Assembly (NCBI RefSeq): GCF_025562755.1
Contig: NZ_CP103300.1
Span: 3,783,001-3,847,000 of the forward strand
DNA: 64,000 nucleotides
Reading direction: 5' to 3'
From: Endozoicomonas euniceicola
GTDB lineage: Bacteria; Pseudomonadota; Gammaproteobacteria; Pseudomonadales; Endozoicomonadaceae
In this document: piece by piece, positions 27,207 to 36,816 of the stretch
How the letters are laid out: every line of letters begins with the position of its first letter
How positions within the stretch are numbered: the stretch's first letter is position 1
Translations under genes and position numbers: made by a program
The notes under the pieces: model-generated
Databases searched by the model: none
The model's input: the letters and a program-made list of their open reading frames with translations, nothing else
What the model was told of the DNA's origin: nothing

Positions 27207-29792
27207 ATGGGCAAAAAAAATAACGCTCCAGTCTTTGTGTTTTCAAAAAAAATGTTGGCAGTGGTGTTTCTGCTGTGGCTGGCTGCCATGGTGGACAGCG
27301 CCCGTGGAGAATGGGTAACACCAGATTCTGCACATCAGGTCGGGACTGCTCATGTTGCTTCAAGGCTCTGGCTTCAGCAACAACCCGTGCTTAAATCCGC
27401 TATGGATGAAAAAGTTGCGGTTTCAAAAAGATCGGCAGCGGTGGTTATCCTGGTAGAAGACGACGGTTTTAGTGTACTGGCCACTGAGCCGGCAGTCTTC
27501 ACATGGCAGGATGCGTGTAATGCCACCATGCTTTCCGACATGACCCGGCATCTGCGTTGCCACGACCCCAATGCCCTGCTGACCGGGTTAAGAGCCACAC
27601 TGCAGTTTAGTCACAGTGGGGAGTCTGTGCAGGTGACCGGGTTTGCGTCGGTTTTGCAGGTGCAGACCACCGGGGGAACAGACCTGGCCATTGCTCCTTT
27701 TCAGAGTGATAGCCCGGGTCTGCCCGACCAGCAATATGAACAACAATACAGAGCCATTCTGGAGTACCTGTCCCGGCAAAGGAGAAAGTCTGAAGAGATA
27801 GACCGGCGAACAAGATGCTGGACAAACGTCATGTCAAGGTTAGCCCCTGAAAAACCGGACGAAGTGTTAAGGCAGGAGCAGAAAATAAAGGAGCAGCGAG
27901 CGCCTTTCAGGTTCCATTACTCACTGGCACACCGTTCGGCCCCGCAGGATGAAACGTTCTGGTTTTTTACGGACAAGATGGAGGGAAGAGAAATTGTGCT
28001 GACTCCCGACAATAACCTTTCTGCCTGCACTCCTGTTTCCCCGCCATCGGGGAGCATGGCTGACCTGTCCAATGGTTCCAAAAGAAATCCTCCACCCGTT
28101 GATAAACCAGCAGCTACGAAGAGCAAAAAAAGAAAACTCAGCACCAGTAATAGTGAGAGCCCGCAGAGTGTCACAAATCCGCAGACCGAGGGTTATCCCG
28201 TGATACCGGATATCCCCATAAAACAGGAAGAAAATGTCATTGAATTTGGTGAAAGAAAAGTCTTGACAAGTGCTGAACTGTTTATCATCAAGCCGGAAAG
28301 CGGTATTACCACAAAACCGCCAGAACCGCCTTTCAAAACAAATTGCAAGATTCAGGGTGCCCCGGCATTCTGGAAACTTTTTACTAAGAAAAAGCGACAG
28401 CAACTGGAAAACAGGATATTGGAATATATTAATAAAACCAATGAAGAAAGAGAGGCGCACATCGAAGGTCTGGTTAGAGAGGTGCGGTACGAGGCAAACG
28501 AGGGCGACCCTTACCAGGCTCTGGACGGGCAAAGGCATGTAGTAGCCGCCAAAAAACTGTCCAAGGGTGCTGTACTGGGACATTACCGGGGCTCTCTCTG
28601 GTTGATAGATGAGAATGCCCCGTCTCCTGAGTGTGGTACGTTAGACCAGCAAATATCCTATTCCGTTAACTGTGACTACAAAGAAGAAGGAGAGAAAGCC
28701 GCGGATGATTGTCAGGAAATGTACTGGCTTTCAGGTTATGACGACGGCAATATTTTTTCCTGCGTTAACGACTGTACCGTCACCAGTAATGCTGACCACG
28801 ATACCGCTACTGTAGAGCAAAACGTCAGTTTCATTATTGTTTATATGGATGATTTCCCCGTGGTTATGGTCGTGACAACAGAGGATATCCCGGAGGGCAA
28901 AGGGCTCTGGCTGAGCTATGGAGAACCTTACTGGGACTATAAAAACGAACCGATTGTGGTGCCCGACGGTGATGACGATCATAGCGGAGCCGGGGCAAAA
29001 AACAAAAAATATAAGTGTGATGTGTGTGGAAGGGAGCTTGCTAATTCCGGAAACTTAGCAAGACACAAGCGCACCCACACCGGAGAGAAGCCTTATGAGT
29101 GCGATGTGTGTCAAAAGAGATTTTCTCAACTCAATCAACTCATAGTACACAAGATGCGCACCCACACCGGAGAGAAGCCTTATGGGTGTGATATGTGTAA
29201 AAAGGGATTTGCTGAATCCGGAGACTTAGCAAAACACAAGCGCACCCATACCGGAGATAAGCCTTATGAGTGCGATGAGTGTAAAAAGACATTTACTCAA
29301 TCCGGACACCTCAAAGTACACAAACACACTCACACCAGGGAGAAGCCTTATAAGTGCGATGTGTGTCAAAAGACATTTACTCAATCCGGACACCTCAAAG
29401 TACACAAACACACTCACACCAGGGAGAAGCCTTATAAGTGCGATGTGTGTCAAAAGGGATTTATTCACTCCAGTCACCTCACAAGACACAAGCGCACCCA
29501 CACCGGGGAGAAGCCTTATAAGTGCGATGTGTGTCAAAAGGGATTCGCTGCTTCCGGAGATTTAGCAAGACACAAGCGCACCCACACCGGAGAGAAGCCT
29601 TATGAGTGCGATAAGTGCCAAAAGAGATTTACTGACTCGGGAAACTTAGCAGCACACAAACGAACCCACACCGGAGAGAGGCCTTATGAGTGCGATGTGT
29701 GTGAAAATAGATTTGCTTGCTCCAATAACCTCGCAAAACACAAGCGCACTCAACACAAGGAATCCCCAACAGAACAACCACCACAGCAATAG
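27207..29792 (+). CDS. SZ12: exported SET/C2H2 zinc-finger protein, 9 fingers
   Basis: Intact, 861 residues and nine fingers: NSGNLAR, QLNQLIV, ESGDLAK, QSGHLKV, QSGHLKV, HSSHLTR, ASGDLAR, DSGNLAA and CSNNLAK. Finger 2 ends HKMRTH, with four residues between the zinc-binding histidines instead of three, as in SZ18 and SZ19. The N-terminal half matches SZ9 (VTPDSAHQVG) whereas the SET half carries RHVVAAKKLSKGAVLG as in SZ21, so the gene is a recombinant. A GITTKPPEPP substitution is private to this copy. Nine fingers could contact about 27 bp. Confidence 0.9.
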   Translation: MGKKNNAPVFVFSKKMLAVVFLLWLAAMVDSARGEWVTPDSAHQVGTAHVASRLWLQQQPVLKSAMDEKVAVSKRSAAVVILVEDDGFSVLATEPAVFTWQDACNATMLSDMTRHLRCHDPNALLTGLRATLQFSHSGESVQVTGFASVLQVQTTGGTDLAIAPFQSDSPGLPDQQYEQQYRAILEYLSRQRRKSEEIDRRTRCWTNVMSRLAPEKPDEVLRQEQKIKEQRAPFRFHYSLAHRSAPQDETFWFFTDKMEGREIVLTPDNNLSACTPVSPPSGSMADLSNGSKRNPPPVDKPAATKSKKRKLSTSNSESPQSVTNPQTEGYPVIPDIPIKQEENVIEFGERKVLTSAELFIIKPESGITTKPPEPPFKTNCKIQGAPAFWKLFTKKKRQQLENRILEYINKTNEEREAHIEGLVREVRYEANEGDPYQALDGQRHVVAAKKLSKGAVLGHYRGSLWLIDENAPSPECGTLDQQISYSVNCDYKEEGEKAADDCQEMYWLSGYDDGNIFSCVNDCTVTSNADHDTATVEQNVSFIIVYMDDFPVVMVVTTEDIPEGKGLWLSYGEPYWDYKNEPIVVPDGDDDHSGAGAKNKKYKCDVCGRELANSGNLARHKRTHTGEKPYECDVCQKRFSQLNQLIVHKMRTHTGEKPYGCDMCKKGFAESGDLAKHKRTHTGDKPYECDECKKTFTQSGHLKVHKHTHTREKPYKCDVCQKTFTQSGHLKVHKHTHTREKPYKCDVCQKGFIHSSHLTRHKRTHTGEKPYKCDVCQKGFAASGDLARHKRTHTGEKPYECDKCQKRFTDSGNLAAHKRTHTGERPYECDVCENRFACSNNLAKHKRTQHKESPTEQPPQQ

Positions 29793-30492
29793 TCTACACT
29801 CCCGCCAAAATCACCCAATAGCCCAATTCTACGGACACCACAATGGGCAAAAAAAATAACGCTCCAGTCTTTGTGTTTTCAAAAAAAATGTTGGCAGTGG
29901 TGTTTCTGCTGTGGCTGGCAGTCATGTTGGGTAGCGTCCGTGGAGAATGGGTAACACCAGCTTCTGTACATCAGGGCGGGATTGCCCATGTTGCTTCAAG
30001 GCTCTGGCTTCAGCAACAACCCGTGCTTAAATCCGCTATGGATGAAAAAGTTGCGGTTTCAAAAAGATCGGCAGCGGTGGTTATCCTGGTAGAAGACGAC
30101 GGTTTTAGTGTACTGGCCACTGAGCCGGCAGTCTTCACATGGCAGGATGCGTGCAATGCCACCACACTTTCCAACATGACCCGGCATCTGCGCTGCCACG
30201 ACCCCAGTGCTTTGCTGACCGGGTTAAGAGCCACACTGCAGTTTAGTCACAGTGGGGAGTCTGTGCAGGTGACCGGGTTTGCGTCGGTTTTGCAGGTGCA
30301 GACCACCGGGGGAACAGACCTGGCCATTGCTCCCTTTCAGAGTGATAGCCCGGGTCTGCCCGACCAGCAATATGAACAACAATACAGAGCCCTTCTGGAG
30401 TACCTGTCCCGGCAAAGGAGAAAGTCTGAAGAGATAGACCGGCGAACAAGATGCTGGACAAACGCCATGTCAAGGTTAGCCCCTGAAAAACC

Positions 30493-31056
30493 CAGGGCGA
30501 TCTCATTTGGCACTAACTTTCAAATAACCCCCTGAAGCAGCAGCGTTCTATATTCATCATCCGCTGCTGCCATGATGCGCTTATTTTTAACACCAAGCTT
30601 CAACGTGGATTCCTGCTTTAACAAGTTCAGAGCTACTTGCCTAAATATCGCCATATTTTCTGGACCAAAACCTTTTCTAATGCGGCATTCGTCTTCTCTA
30701 AAGCCAATATCGAGTACCCAGTGCAGGTTATTTTCCACCGACCAGTGAGAACGAACCGAATTCATGAAGTTTTTTGCATCTGTTGTCAGGCTGGAAATAA
30801 AGTATCGACGCTCAGTGCTCACTTTATTGCCTTCGTGACGCTCACTTTCAACAACTCCGATCATGGCAAGATCCTTCCAGTCCTCACGCTGGTCAAGCCA
30901 GTGAATATCGGTGCTCGTCCAACAGCGACGTATTTCTATCCGACCATGACCTTTTTCTACTGTTTCATGAGAGCTTGCGCCTTCAGGTAGCTTTTCCTTC
31001 GTTGTCAGGGCATCAAGATAAAGCTTAATGTCATCGTGTAAAAGCTGCTGGTTTCC
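30493..31056 (-). mobile_element. ISAs1-family element, 3' remnant
   Basis: The remnant starts with CAGGGCGATCTCATTTGGCA, a plausible ISAs1-type terminal end, joined directly to SZ13. It holds the C-terminal part of a transposase on the minus strand. It is cut at 31056 by the IS1 beginning at 31057, and no other ISAs1 end is present on the far side of that IS1. Confidence 0.8.
30520..31056 (-). pseudogene. ISAs1-family transposase, C-terminal fragment
   Basis: The frame is open from the IS1 junction at 31056 down to the stop at 30520, about 178 residues. It begins GNQQLLHDDIKLYLD, continues with KGHGRIEIRRCW and contains SHWSVENNLHWVLDIGF...EDECRIRKG, the hallmark C-terminal block of the ISAs1 (H-repeat) family with its catalytic Glu. 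The N-terminal half, including the first catalytic Asp, is gone, so it is inactive. An internal ATG at 30864 is only a chance start. Confidence 0.85.
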
Positions 31057-31074
31057 GGTAGTGGGGTAAACCTG

Positions 31075-31527
31075 TTATATTGCATGGATGTCAATGCCAA
31101 ATTCGATTTTGTTGATCAACAGGCCAATAACAATATCGTGCATTTGCTCTAACTTTGAAAAACATATTGTCTTTCTGGTCAGACGCTTAATCCAAGTTCT
31201 AAAATTCAGATTTTTACGTTCAATTTTCTGAGTATTCTCTTTTCCGATGATGTGACTGCTTTCGTCGATATTACGCTCATAGGCTCCCCAATCATCAGTA
31301 TAAAATTTCTTGATACCAAATGGCTCAAGAAGCTCTTTTAGTTTTTTGAAAACCTCATCCTTTCGTTTCCCAAAAACGTAAGCCAAAACAGTATTGGTCG
31401 CATGATCAACTGCATGCCAAAGCCAACGCTGGTTACTTTTTTCAAACACATAAGACCACTGTTCATCTATCTCGGCCTCTTGGCAGGCGAGGCCTACGTG
31501 AATTACAGCACCCGTTCCAAGATCCAT
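31075..31527 (-). CDS. insB: IS1 InsB, transposase catalytic part
   Basis: This is a 150-residue DDE transposase segment. It contains DEQWSYVFEKSNQRWLWHA, then TDDWGAYERN, and HIIGKENTQKIERKNLNFR with TRKTICFSK, all typical of IS1 InsB. In IS1 elements InsB is normally made as an InsA-InsB fusion by ribosomal frameshifting. Here the InsB frame is +1 (equivalently -2) relative to InsA at the A8 run, whereas classical IS1 uses -1. Whether this copy is active is therefore uncertain. Confidence 0.88.
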   Translation of the reverse strand: MDLGTGAVIHVGLACQEAEIDEQWSYVFEKSNQRWLWHAVDHATNTVLAYVFGKRKDEVFKKLKELLEPFGIKKFYTDDWGAYERNIDESSHIIGKENTQKIERKNLNFRTWIKRLTRKTICFSKLEQMHDIVIGLLINKIEFGIDIHAI

Positions 31528-31543
31528 TTTCTGAATATTGGGA

Positions 31544-31837
31544 TTAACTTGAACTAAGCCTTTCTCTTTTTTTTAATGTGTTTATTACTGTTTTTTTATT
31601 GATTCCTAAAACCCTGCTTGTATCCCTGATGCCGCCACCATTAATTGCCATATCGACGACTTTTTCTTTAACGCCTGGCTCATAAGCTTTGTACCGGTAC
31701 TCAAGCATAAAGGACTTGGTTTCACATTCAGCATTACAGCAAAAGTAGCGAGGAACATTATGAGCACTGTAGCCAAAGCTTTTAACGTCATTACCGCCAC
31801 ATTTAGGGCAGTGAACTGGTGTGGAGCACATTTTCAT
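31544..31837 (-). CDS. insA: IS1 InsA, DNA-binding regulator
   Basis: This 97-residue protein has an N-terminal zinc-ribbon-like CPKCGG...CCNAEC and a helix-turn-helix GGGIRDTSRVLGINKKTVINTL, as in IS1 InsA. InsA binds the element ends and represses transposition, and it forms the N-terminal half of the fused transposase. An A8 run (T8 on the plus strand, 31567-31574) overlaps its last codons and is the expected shift site. Confidence 0.9.
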   Translation of the reverse strand: MKMCSTPVHCPKCGGNDVKSFGYSAHNVPRYFCCNAECETKSFMLEYRYKAYEPGVKEKVVDMAINGGGIRDTSRVLGINKKTVINTLKKRERLSSS

Positions 31838-31911
31838 ATCGCTCTATGATAAATACGGCATACGCCGTATTTTAGCAAACAACTACAAAATATCAGGTTT
31901 GCCCCACTACC

Positions 31912-32112
31912 CTGCCAGGTTAGTTCCTTAAAGTCATGTGCCGGGCAAGCCTTACCGCATTTAGGGCAGGGAAACAGGCTGCCACGATCAGCGCTGACTC
32001 TGAGTCTGAGCTGGTTGGGCTTCTGGGATGTATCGAGGTGTTGATTAACTATTTTCCAGGGTGCCTGCAAACCAAGACCAAGCATGAAAATCTGGTTACC
32101 ATCCATGAACAA
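31912..32112 (-). pseudogene. ISL3-family transposase, N-terminal fragment
   Basis: Sixty-seven codons remain: MFMDGNQIFMLGLGLQAPWK, then IVNQHLDTSQKPNQLRLRV and the zinc-binding FPCPKCGKACPAHDFKELTWQ. This is the characteristic N-terminus of ISL3 transposases (LGL..PWKV; CP.CG...VHD...TWR). It is truncated by IS1 directly after TWQ, so the catalytic domain is absent. The open frame continues meaninglessly into the IS1 end. Confidence 0.8.
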
Positions 32113-32193
32113 TTGCGAAACCTGTGTACTTTATTTGGCAGGTAATTATCAGTCAGATAACCGTACTAAATCCATAGCAAACAGCGAGGAACC
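31912..32193 (-). mobile_element. ISL3-family element, 5' remnant
   Basis: The outer end, read inward on the minus strand, begins GGTTCCTCGCTGTTTGCTAT and abuts the zinc-finger sequence of SZ13 at 32194. The inner end is cut by IS1. Only the start of the transposase gene remains, and no ISL3 sequence lies on the other side of the IS1. Confidence 0.7.
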
Positions 32194-32535
32194 AAAATAT
32201 AAGTGTGATGTGTGTAAAAAGAGATTTGCCTGCTCCAGTAACTTCGTAAGACACAGGCGCACCCACACCGGAGATAAGCCTTATAAGTGCGATGTGTGTC
32301 AAAAGGGATTTATTCACTCCAGTAACTTCGTAAGACACAGGCGCACCCACACCGGAGATAAGCCTTATAAGTGCGATGTGTGTCCAAAGAGATTTGCAGC
32401 TTCCGGAGACTTGACAAACCACAGGCGCCACCACACAGGAGAGAGGCCTTATGAGTGCGATGTGTGTCAAAAGAGATTTGCTTACTCCAGTAGCCTCACA
32501 AGACACAAGCGCACCCACACCGGGGAGAAGCCTTA

Positions 32536-33838
32536 GGGGAGCGGCAATCAATAATTTACCGGTTCCGGAACAATTGTCACATCCCATTTCTTTAACTCAG
32601 GGTGGCGAATGATGTGAGGCTGTATTTCAGCTAATTCCTGTTTACTCAGTCTCACACCTTTTTGATACGGTTGATCAAGTAGCTTCACTATCGGGTTCAT
32701 GCATTTCCATACCATTGTTTTTGTCCACTCCAAAACAGACGTTACTGTGTTCAGAAGGCTTCCATTCCAATGGTTTTCGAGATAAGACCAGCCTCGTTCA
32801 ATCGGATTGTATTTGCTGTGGTAGGGAGGGTAGTAAACCAGCCGTATCTTCAGCCCCGCTTTTTTGGCAAACTCAACCATTCTGAAAAGAAACTGGGTTC
32901 GGTGGCTGTTACTTTCAGGTCCGTTGTCTGCGTAGATAACCAGCTCATCGACATACCTGTTAGCTTCCTTCACCTGCTCCCACCATTGCTCAATAGCATC
33001 GCAGATAAAATCACTGGTTTTGTAAGAGTTGCCGTAAAAGACATACAGCTGATCATCTTCCAGATTGAGTACCCCGAAGGGGATCATTTTTTCTTTGGTT
33101 GCCATATCATGATCCAGCGCTTTGACCGCTTCTGCCCCTCTGGCCTTACCACCTCTGGAAAAATTTCCAAGGTTAACCGTTGCTTTGCAATCAATGCTGA
33201 TCTGAAGACTCTGCTTTCTCTGGCTTGCGGTGCTTTTTACTTGTTTGACGTTTTCAAAGATGGCATCGGTTTCCGGGATTTTTTTTCCGGCGTGGTCTTC
33301 TGTACCTTGTGAAGTTTATAGCCCATACGGTTCAACATGTTGCAGAAAGTACGCTCTTTGGGAAGTTGCTCTTCCTGCCACCCTTTTTCATCAATCAGTT
33401 TTTTCCGAACAGCACTGGCTGTTATGCGAGCATAGGAGAACGTATTTCTGAGCTGCGGGTCAGCCTGACTTTCAGGGTCAACCAGACTTCGGATGTCTTG
33501 TTCCAGTTGACGGTTTGCTACTTCTGCTTTTGGCTTGCCCTGTGATGCGTAATTTCCATAACAAACAAGTCCTGTTCGTTTTTCATGCATCCCGAGTTCA
33601 ACGGTATGACGGCCAAAATTGAACTCGGTTTCAGTAAGGCGTGGACTACCAAAACAGAGCTGTTCAGCGACTTCAGCTATGAAGGCTCTGTGTTCAGAGC
33701 CTTTGAGCTTTTTAGCAGCAAGTATAATGAGGTGTTTGCATTCAGGGGTGACATTAACGCTGGACATGACGTTCACAATCAATCACAGAGGGAGTAAGCA
33801 GGAAAGATACTCCGGTAAAGTTTGTTATGCCACTCCCC
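32536..33838 (-). mobile_element. ISAzo13-family insertion sequence
   Basis: A 1303-bp element is inserted in a finger linker of SZ13 (KP|Y). Its ends are inverted repeats GGGGAGCGGCA and GGGGAGTGGCA (one mismatch), flanked by a TTA duplication (32533-32535 and 33839-33841). Removing it rejoins GAAGCCT-TATAAG exactly as in the other units, so the insertion is recent and precise. Confidence 0.88.
32548..33782 (-). CDS. ISAzo13-family transposase in two frames
   Basis: The product is split: 33782-33237 encodes 181 residues (MIVNVMSSVNVTPECKH... to TTPEKKSRKPM). The frame needed downstream is -1 relative to it and continues EKKIPETDAIFENVKQV... into the segment 33105-32548. The switch fits an A8 run (T8 on the plus strand, 33279-33286), so it may be programmed -1 frameshifting or an inactivating mutation. 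The joined protein would be about 411 residues. It has D in ISIDCKATVNLGNFSRGG, D in IYADNGPESN and E in YHSKYNPIERGW, the triad region of ISAzo13/Rhodopirellula-type transposases. Confidence 0.82.
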
Positions 33839-34333
33839 TTATAAGTGCGATGTGTGTCAAAAGGGATTTATTCACTCCAGTCACCTCACAAGACACAAGC
33901 GCACCCACACCGGGGAGAAGCCTTATAAGTGCGATGTGTGTCAAAAGGGATTTATTCACTCCAGTCACCTCACAAGACACAAGCGCACCCACACCGGGGA
34001 GAAGCCTTATGAGTGCGATAAGTGCCAAAAGAGATTTACTCACTCCGGAGATCTCGTAAGACACAAACGCAGCCACACCGGGGAGAGGTCTCATGAGTGC
34101 GATAAGTGCCAAAAGAGATTTTTTCAACTCGCACACCTCGTAAGACACAAACGCACCCACACCGGAGAGAAGCCTTATGAGTGCGATAAGTGCCAAAAAA
34201 GATTTTCTCAACTCGCACACCTCGTAAGTCACAAGCGCACCCAACACAAGAACCTTCCAACAGAGCAACCGCCACAGCAATAGTCTACACTCCCGCCAAA
34301 ACCACCCAATAGCCCAATTCTAATGACTCCGTA

Positions 34334-36766
34334 ATGGGCAAAAAAAATAACGCTTCAGTCTTTGTGTTTTCAAAAAAAATGCTGGCAGTGGTGTTTCTGC
34401 TGTGGCTGGCTGTCATGGTGGACAATACCCGTGGAGAATGGGTAACACCAGCTTCTGTACATCAGGGCGGGATTGCCCATGTTGCTTCAAGGCTCTGGCT
34501 TCAGCAGCAGCCCGTGCTTAAATCCGCTATGGATGAAAAAGTCGCGGTTTCAAAAAGATCGGCAACGGTGGTTATTCTGATAGAAGACGACGGTTTTAGT
34601 GTACTGATCACTGAGCCGGCAGTCTTCACATGGCAGGATGCGTGCAATGCCACCACGCTTTCGGACATGACCCGGCATCTGCGCTGCCACGACCCCAATG
34701 CCCTGCTGACCGGGTTAAGAGCCACACTGCAGTTTAGTCACAATGGGGAGTCTGTGCAGGTGACCGGGTTTGCCTCGGTTTTGCAGGTGCAGACCACCGG
34801 GGGAACAGACCTGGCCATTGCTCCTTTTCAGAGTGATAGCCCGGGTCTGCCCGACCAGCAATATGAACAACAATACAGAGCCATTCTGGAGTACCTGTCC
34901 CGGCAAAGGAGAAAGTCTGAAGAGATAGACCGGCGAACAAGATGCTGGACAAACGTCATGTCAAGGTTAGCCCCTGAAAAACCGGACGAAGTGTTAAGGC
35001 AGGAGCAGAAAATAAAGGAGCAGCGAGCGCCTTTCAGGTTCCATTACTCACTGGCACACCGTTCGGCCCCGCAGGATGAAACGTTCTGGTTTTTTACGGA
35101 CAAGATGCAGGGAAGAGAAATTGTGCTGACTCCCGACAATAACCTTTCTGCCTGCTCCCCTGTTTCCCTGCCATCGGGGAGCATGGTTGACCTGTCCAAT
35201 GGTTCTAAAAGAAATCCTCCGCCCGTTGATAAACCAGCAGCTACGAAGAGCAAAAAAAGAAAACTCAGCACCAGCACCAGCACCAGCACCAGTAATAGCG
35301 AGAGCCCGCAGAGTGTCACAAATCCGCAGACCGAGGGTTATCCCGTGATACCGGATATCCTCATAAAACAGGAAGAAAATGTCATTGAATTTGGTGAAAG
35401 AAAAGTCTTGACAAGTGCTGAACTGTTTATCATCAAGCCGGAAAGCGGTATTACCAGAAAACCGCCAGAACCGCCTTTCAAAACAAATTGCAAGATTCAG
35501 GGTGCCCCAGCATTCTGGAAACTTTTTACTAAGAAAAAGCGACAGCAACTGGAAAACAGGATATTGGAATATATTAATAAAACCAATGAAGAAAGAGAGG
35601 CGCACATCGAAGGTCTGGTCAGAGAGGTGCGGTACGAGGCAAACGAGGGCGACCCTTACCAGGCTCTGGACGGGCAAAAGCATGTAGTAGCCGCCAAGAA
35701 ACTGTCCAAGGGTACTGTACTGGGACATTACCGGGGCTCTCTCTGGTTGATAGATGAGAATGCCCCGTCTCCTGAGTGTGGTACGTTAGACCAGCAAATA
35801 TCCTATTCCGTTAACTGTGACTACAAAGAAGAAGGAGAGAAAGCCGCGGATGATTGTCAGGAAATGTACTGGCTTTCAGGTTATGACGACGGCAATATTT
35901 TTTCCTGCATTAACGACTGTACCGTCACCAGTAATGCTGACCACGATACCGCTACTGTAGAGCCAAACGTCAGTTTCATTATTGTTTATATGGATGATTT
36001 CCCCGTGGTTATGGTCGTGACAACAGAGGATATCCCGGAGGGCAAAGGACTCTGGCTGAGCTATGGAGAACCTTACTGGGATTATAAAAACGAACCGGTT
36101 GTGGTGCCCGAAGATGAAAATGATCGTAGCGGAGCCAGGGCAAAAAACAAAAAACACGTGTGTGATGTGTGTGGAAGGGAGCTTGCTAATTCTGGAAGTC
36201 TCACAAGACACAAGCTCACCCACACAGGAGAGAAGCCTCATGAGTGCGATGTGTGTCAAAAGGGATTTATGCACTCCAGTGACCTCACAAGACACAAGCG
36301 CACCCACACCGGAGAGAAGCCTTATGAGTGCGATGTGTGTAAAAAGACATTTATTCAATCCGGACACCTCAAAGTACACAAACACACTCACACCAGGGAG
36401 AAGCCTTATAAGTGCGATGTGTGTGAAAAGAGATTTTCTGCTTCTGGAAACTTAGCAACACACAGGCGTAGCCACACCGGGGAGAAGCCTCATGAGTGCG
36501 ATAAGTGCCAAAAGAGATTTGCTCAATCCGGAGGCCTCGTAAGACACAAACGCAGCCACACAGGGGAGAGGCCTCATGAGTGCGATAAGTGCCAAAAGAG
36601 ATTTACTGACTCGGGAAACTTAGCAGCACACAAACGAACCCACACCGGAGAGAGGCCTTATGAGTGCGATGTGTGTGAAAATAGATTTGCTTGCTCCAAT
36701 AACCTCGCAAGACACAAGCGCACTCAACACAAGGAATCCCCAACAGAACAACCACCACAGCAATAG
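34334..36766 (+). CDS. SZ14: exported SET/C2H2 zinc-finger protein, 7 fingers
   Basis: Intact, 810 residues. Fingers: NSGSLTR, HSSDLTR, QSGHLKV, ASGNLAT, QSGGLVR, DSGNLAA and CSNNLAR. The first four match SZ10 apart from a final Ala-to-Thr. The last two match the end of SZ20, including the KESPTEQPPQQ tail, so the finger block is assembled from modules seen elsewhere. VILIEDD is shared with SZ21; TVLITEPAV-type wording (SVLITEP) is private. The SET loop is the EEGEKAADD / DHDTATVEPN variant with FSCIND in place of FSCVND. Confidence 0.9.
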   Translation: MGKKNNASVFVFSKKMLAVVFLLWLAVMVDNTRGEWVTPASVHQGGIAHVASRLWLQQQPVLKSAMDEKVAVSKRSATVVILIEDDGFSVLITEPAVFTWQDACNATTLSDMTRHLRCHDPNALLTGLRATLQFSHNGESVQVTGFASVLQVQTTGGTDLAIAPFQSDSPGLPDQQYEQQYRAILEYLSRQRRKSEEIDRRTRCWTNVMSRLAPEKPDEVLRQEQKIKEQRAPFRFHYSLAHRSAPQDETFWFFTDKMQGREIVLTPDNNLSACSPVSLPSGSMVDLSNGSKRNPPPVDKPAATKSKKRKLSTSTSTSTSNSESPQSVTNPQTEGYPVIPDILIKQEENVIEFGERKVLTSAELFIIKPESGITRKPPEPPFKTNCKIQGAPAFWKLFTKKKRQQLENRILEYINKTNEEREAHIEGLVREVRYEANEGDPYQALDGQKHVVAAKKLSKGTVLGHYRGSLWLIDENAPSPECGTLDQQISYSVNCDYKEEGEKAADDCQEMYWLSGYDDGNIFSCINDCTVTSNADHDTATVEPNVSFIIVYMDDFPVVMVVTTEDIPEGKGLWLSYGEPYWDYKNEPVVVPEDENDRSGARAKNKKHVCDVCGRELANSGSLTRHKLTHTGEKPHECDVCQKGFMHSSDLTRHKRTHTGEKPYECDVCKKTFIQSGHLKVHKHTHTREKPYKCDVCEKRFSASGNLATHRRSHTGEKPHECDKCQKRFAQSGGLVRHKRSHTGERPHECDKCQKRFTDSGNLAAHKRTHTGERPYECDVCENRFACSNNLARHKRTQHKESPTEQPPQQ

Positions 36767-36816
36767 TCTACACTCCCGCCAAAATCACCCAATAGCCCAA
36801 TTCTACGGACACCACA

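Larger units (their letters stand above)
31057..31911 (-). mobile_element. IS1-family insertion sequence, copy 1
   Basis: The element is 855 bp with terminal inverted repeats GGTAGTGGGGTAAACCTG and GGTAGTGGGGCAAACCTG (one mismatch). It contains insA and insB on the minus strand. The flanks differ (TGGTTTCC left, CTGCCAGG right), so there is no target duplication; the neighbouring ISAs1 and ISL3 pieces were probably joined by an IS1-mediated deletion. A second copy lies at 49508-50362. Confidence 0.93.
29843..34283 (+). pseudogene. SZ13: SET/C2H2 gene shattered by four IS insertions
   Basis: Three pieces remain. Bases 29843-30492 encode the signal peptide (ending MLGSVRG) and N-terminal region up to LAPEKP. 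Bases 32194-32535 encode fingers CSSNFVR, HSSNFVR, ASGDLTN and YSSSLTR. Bases 33839-34283 encode HSSHLTR, HSSHLTR, HSGDLVR, QLAHLVR and QLAHLVS plus the tail. About 1.2 kb, including the localisation motif and entire SET domain, is missing between the first two pieces. ISAs1, IS1 and ISL3 fragments stand there instead. The gap between pieces two and three is a clean ISAzo13 insertion with a TTA duplication. The pieces may derive from two neighbouring units fused by deletion. Confidence 0.88.

Noticed and set aside
29266..29565. Plus-strand MSAMSVKRHLL-type frames in the second reading frame of the fingers
   Set aside because: This is an alternate frame of the finger repeat. It starts and stops differ between units and no conserved product emerges.
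30637..30990. 117-codon plus-strand frame opposite the ISAs1 transposase remnant
   Set aside because: The opposite strand matches the ISAs1 family clearly. This frame is its antisense.
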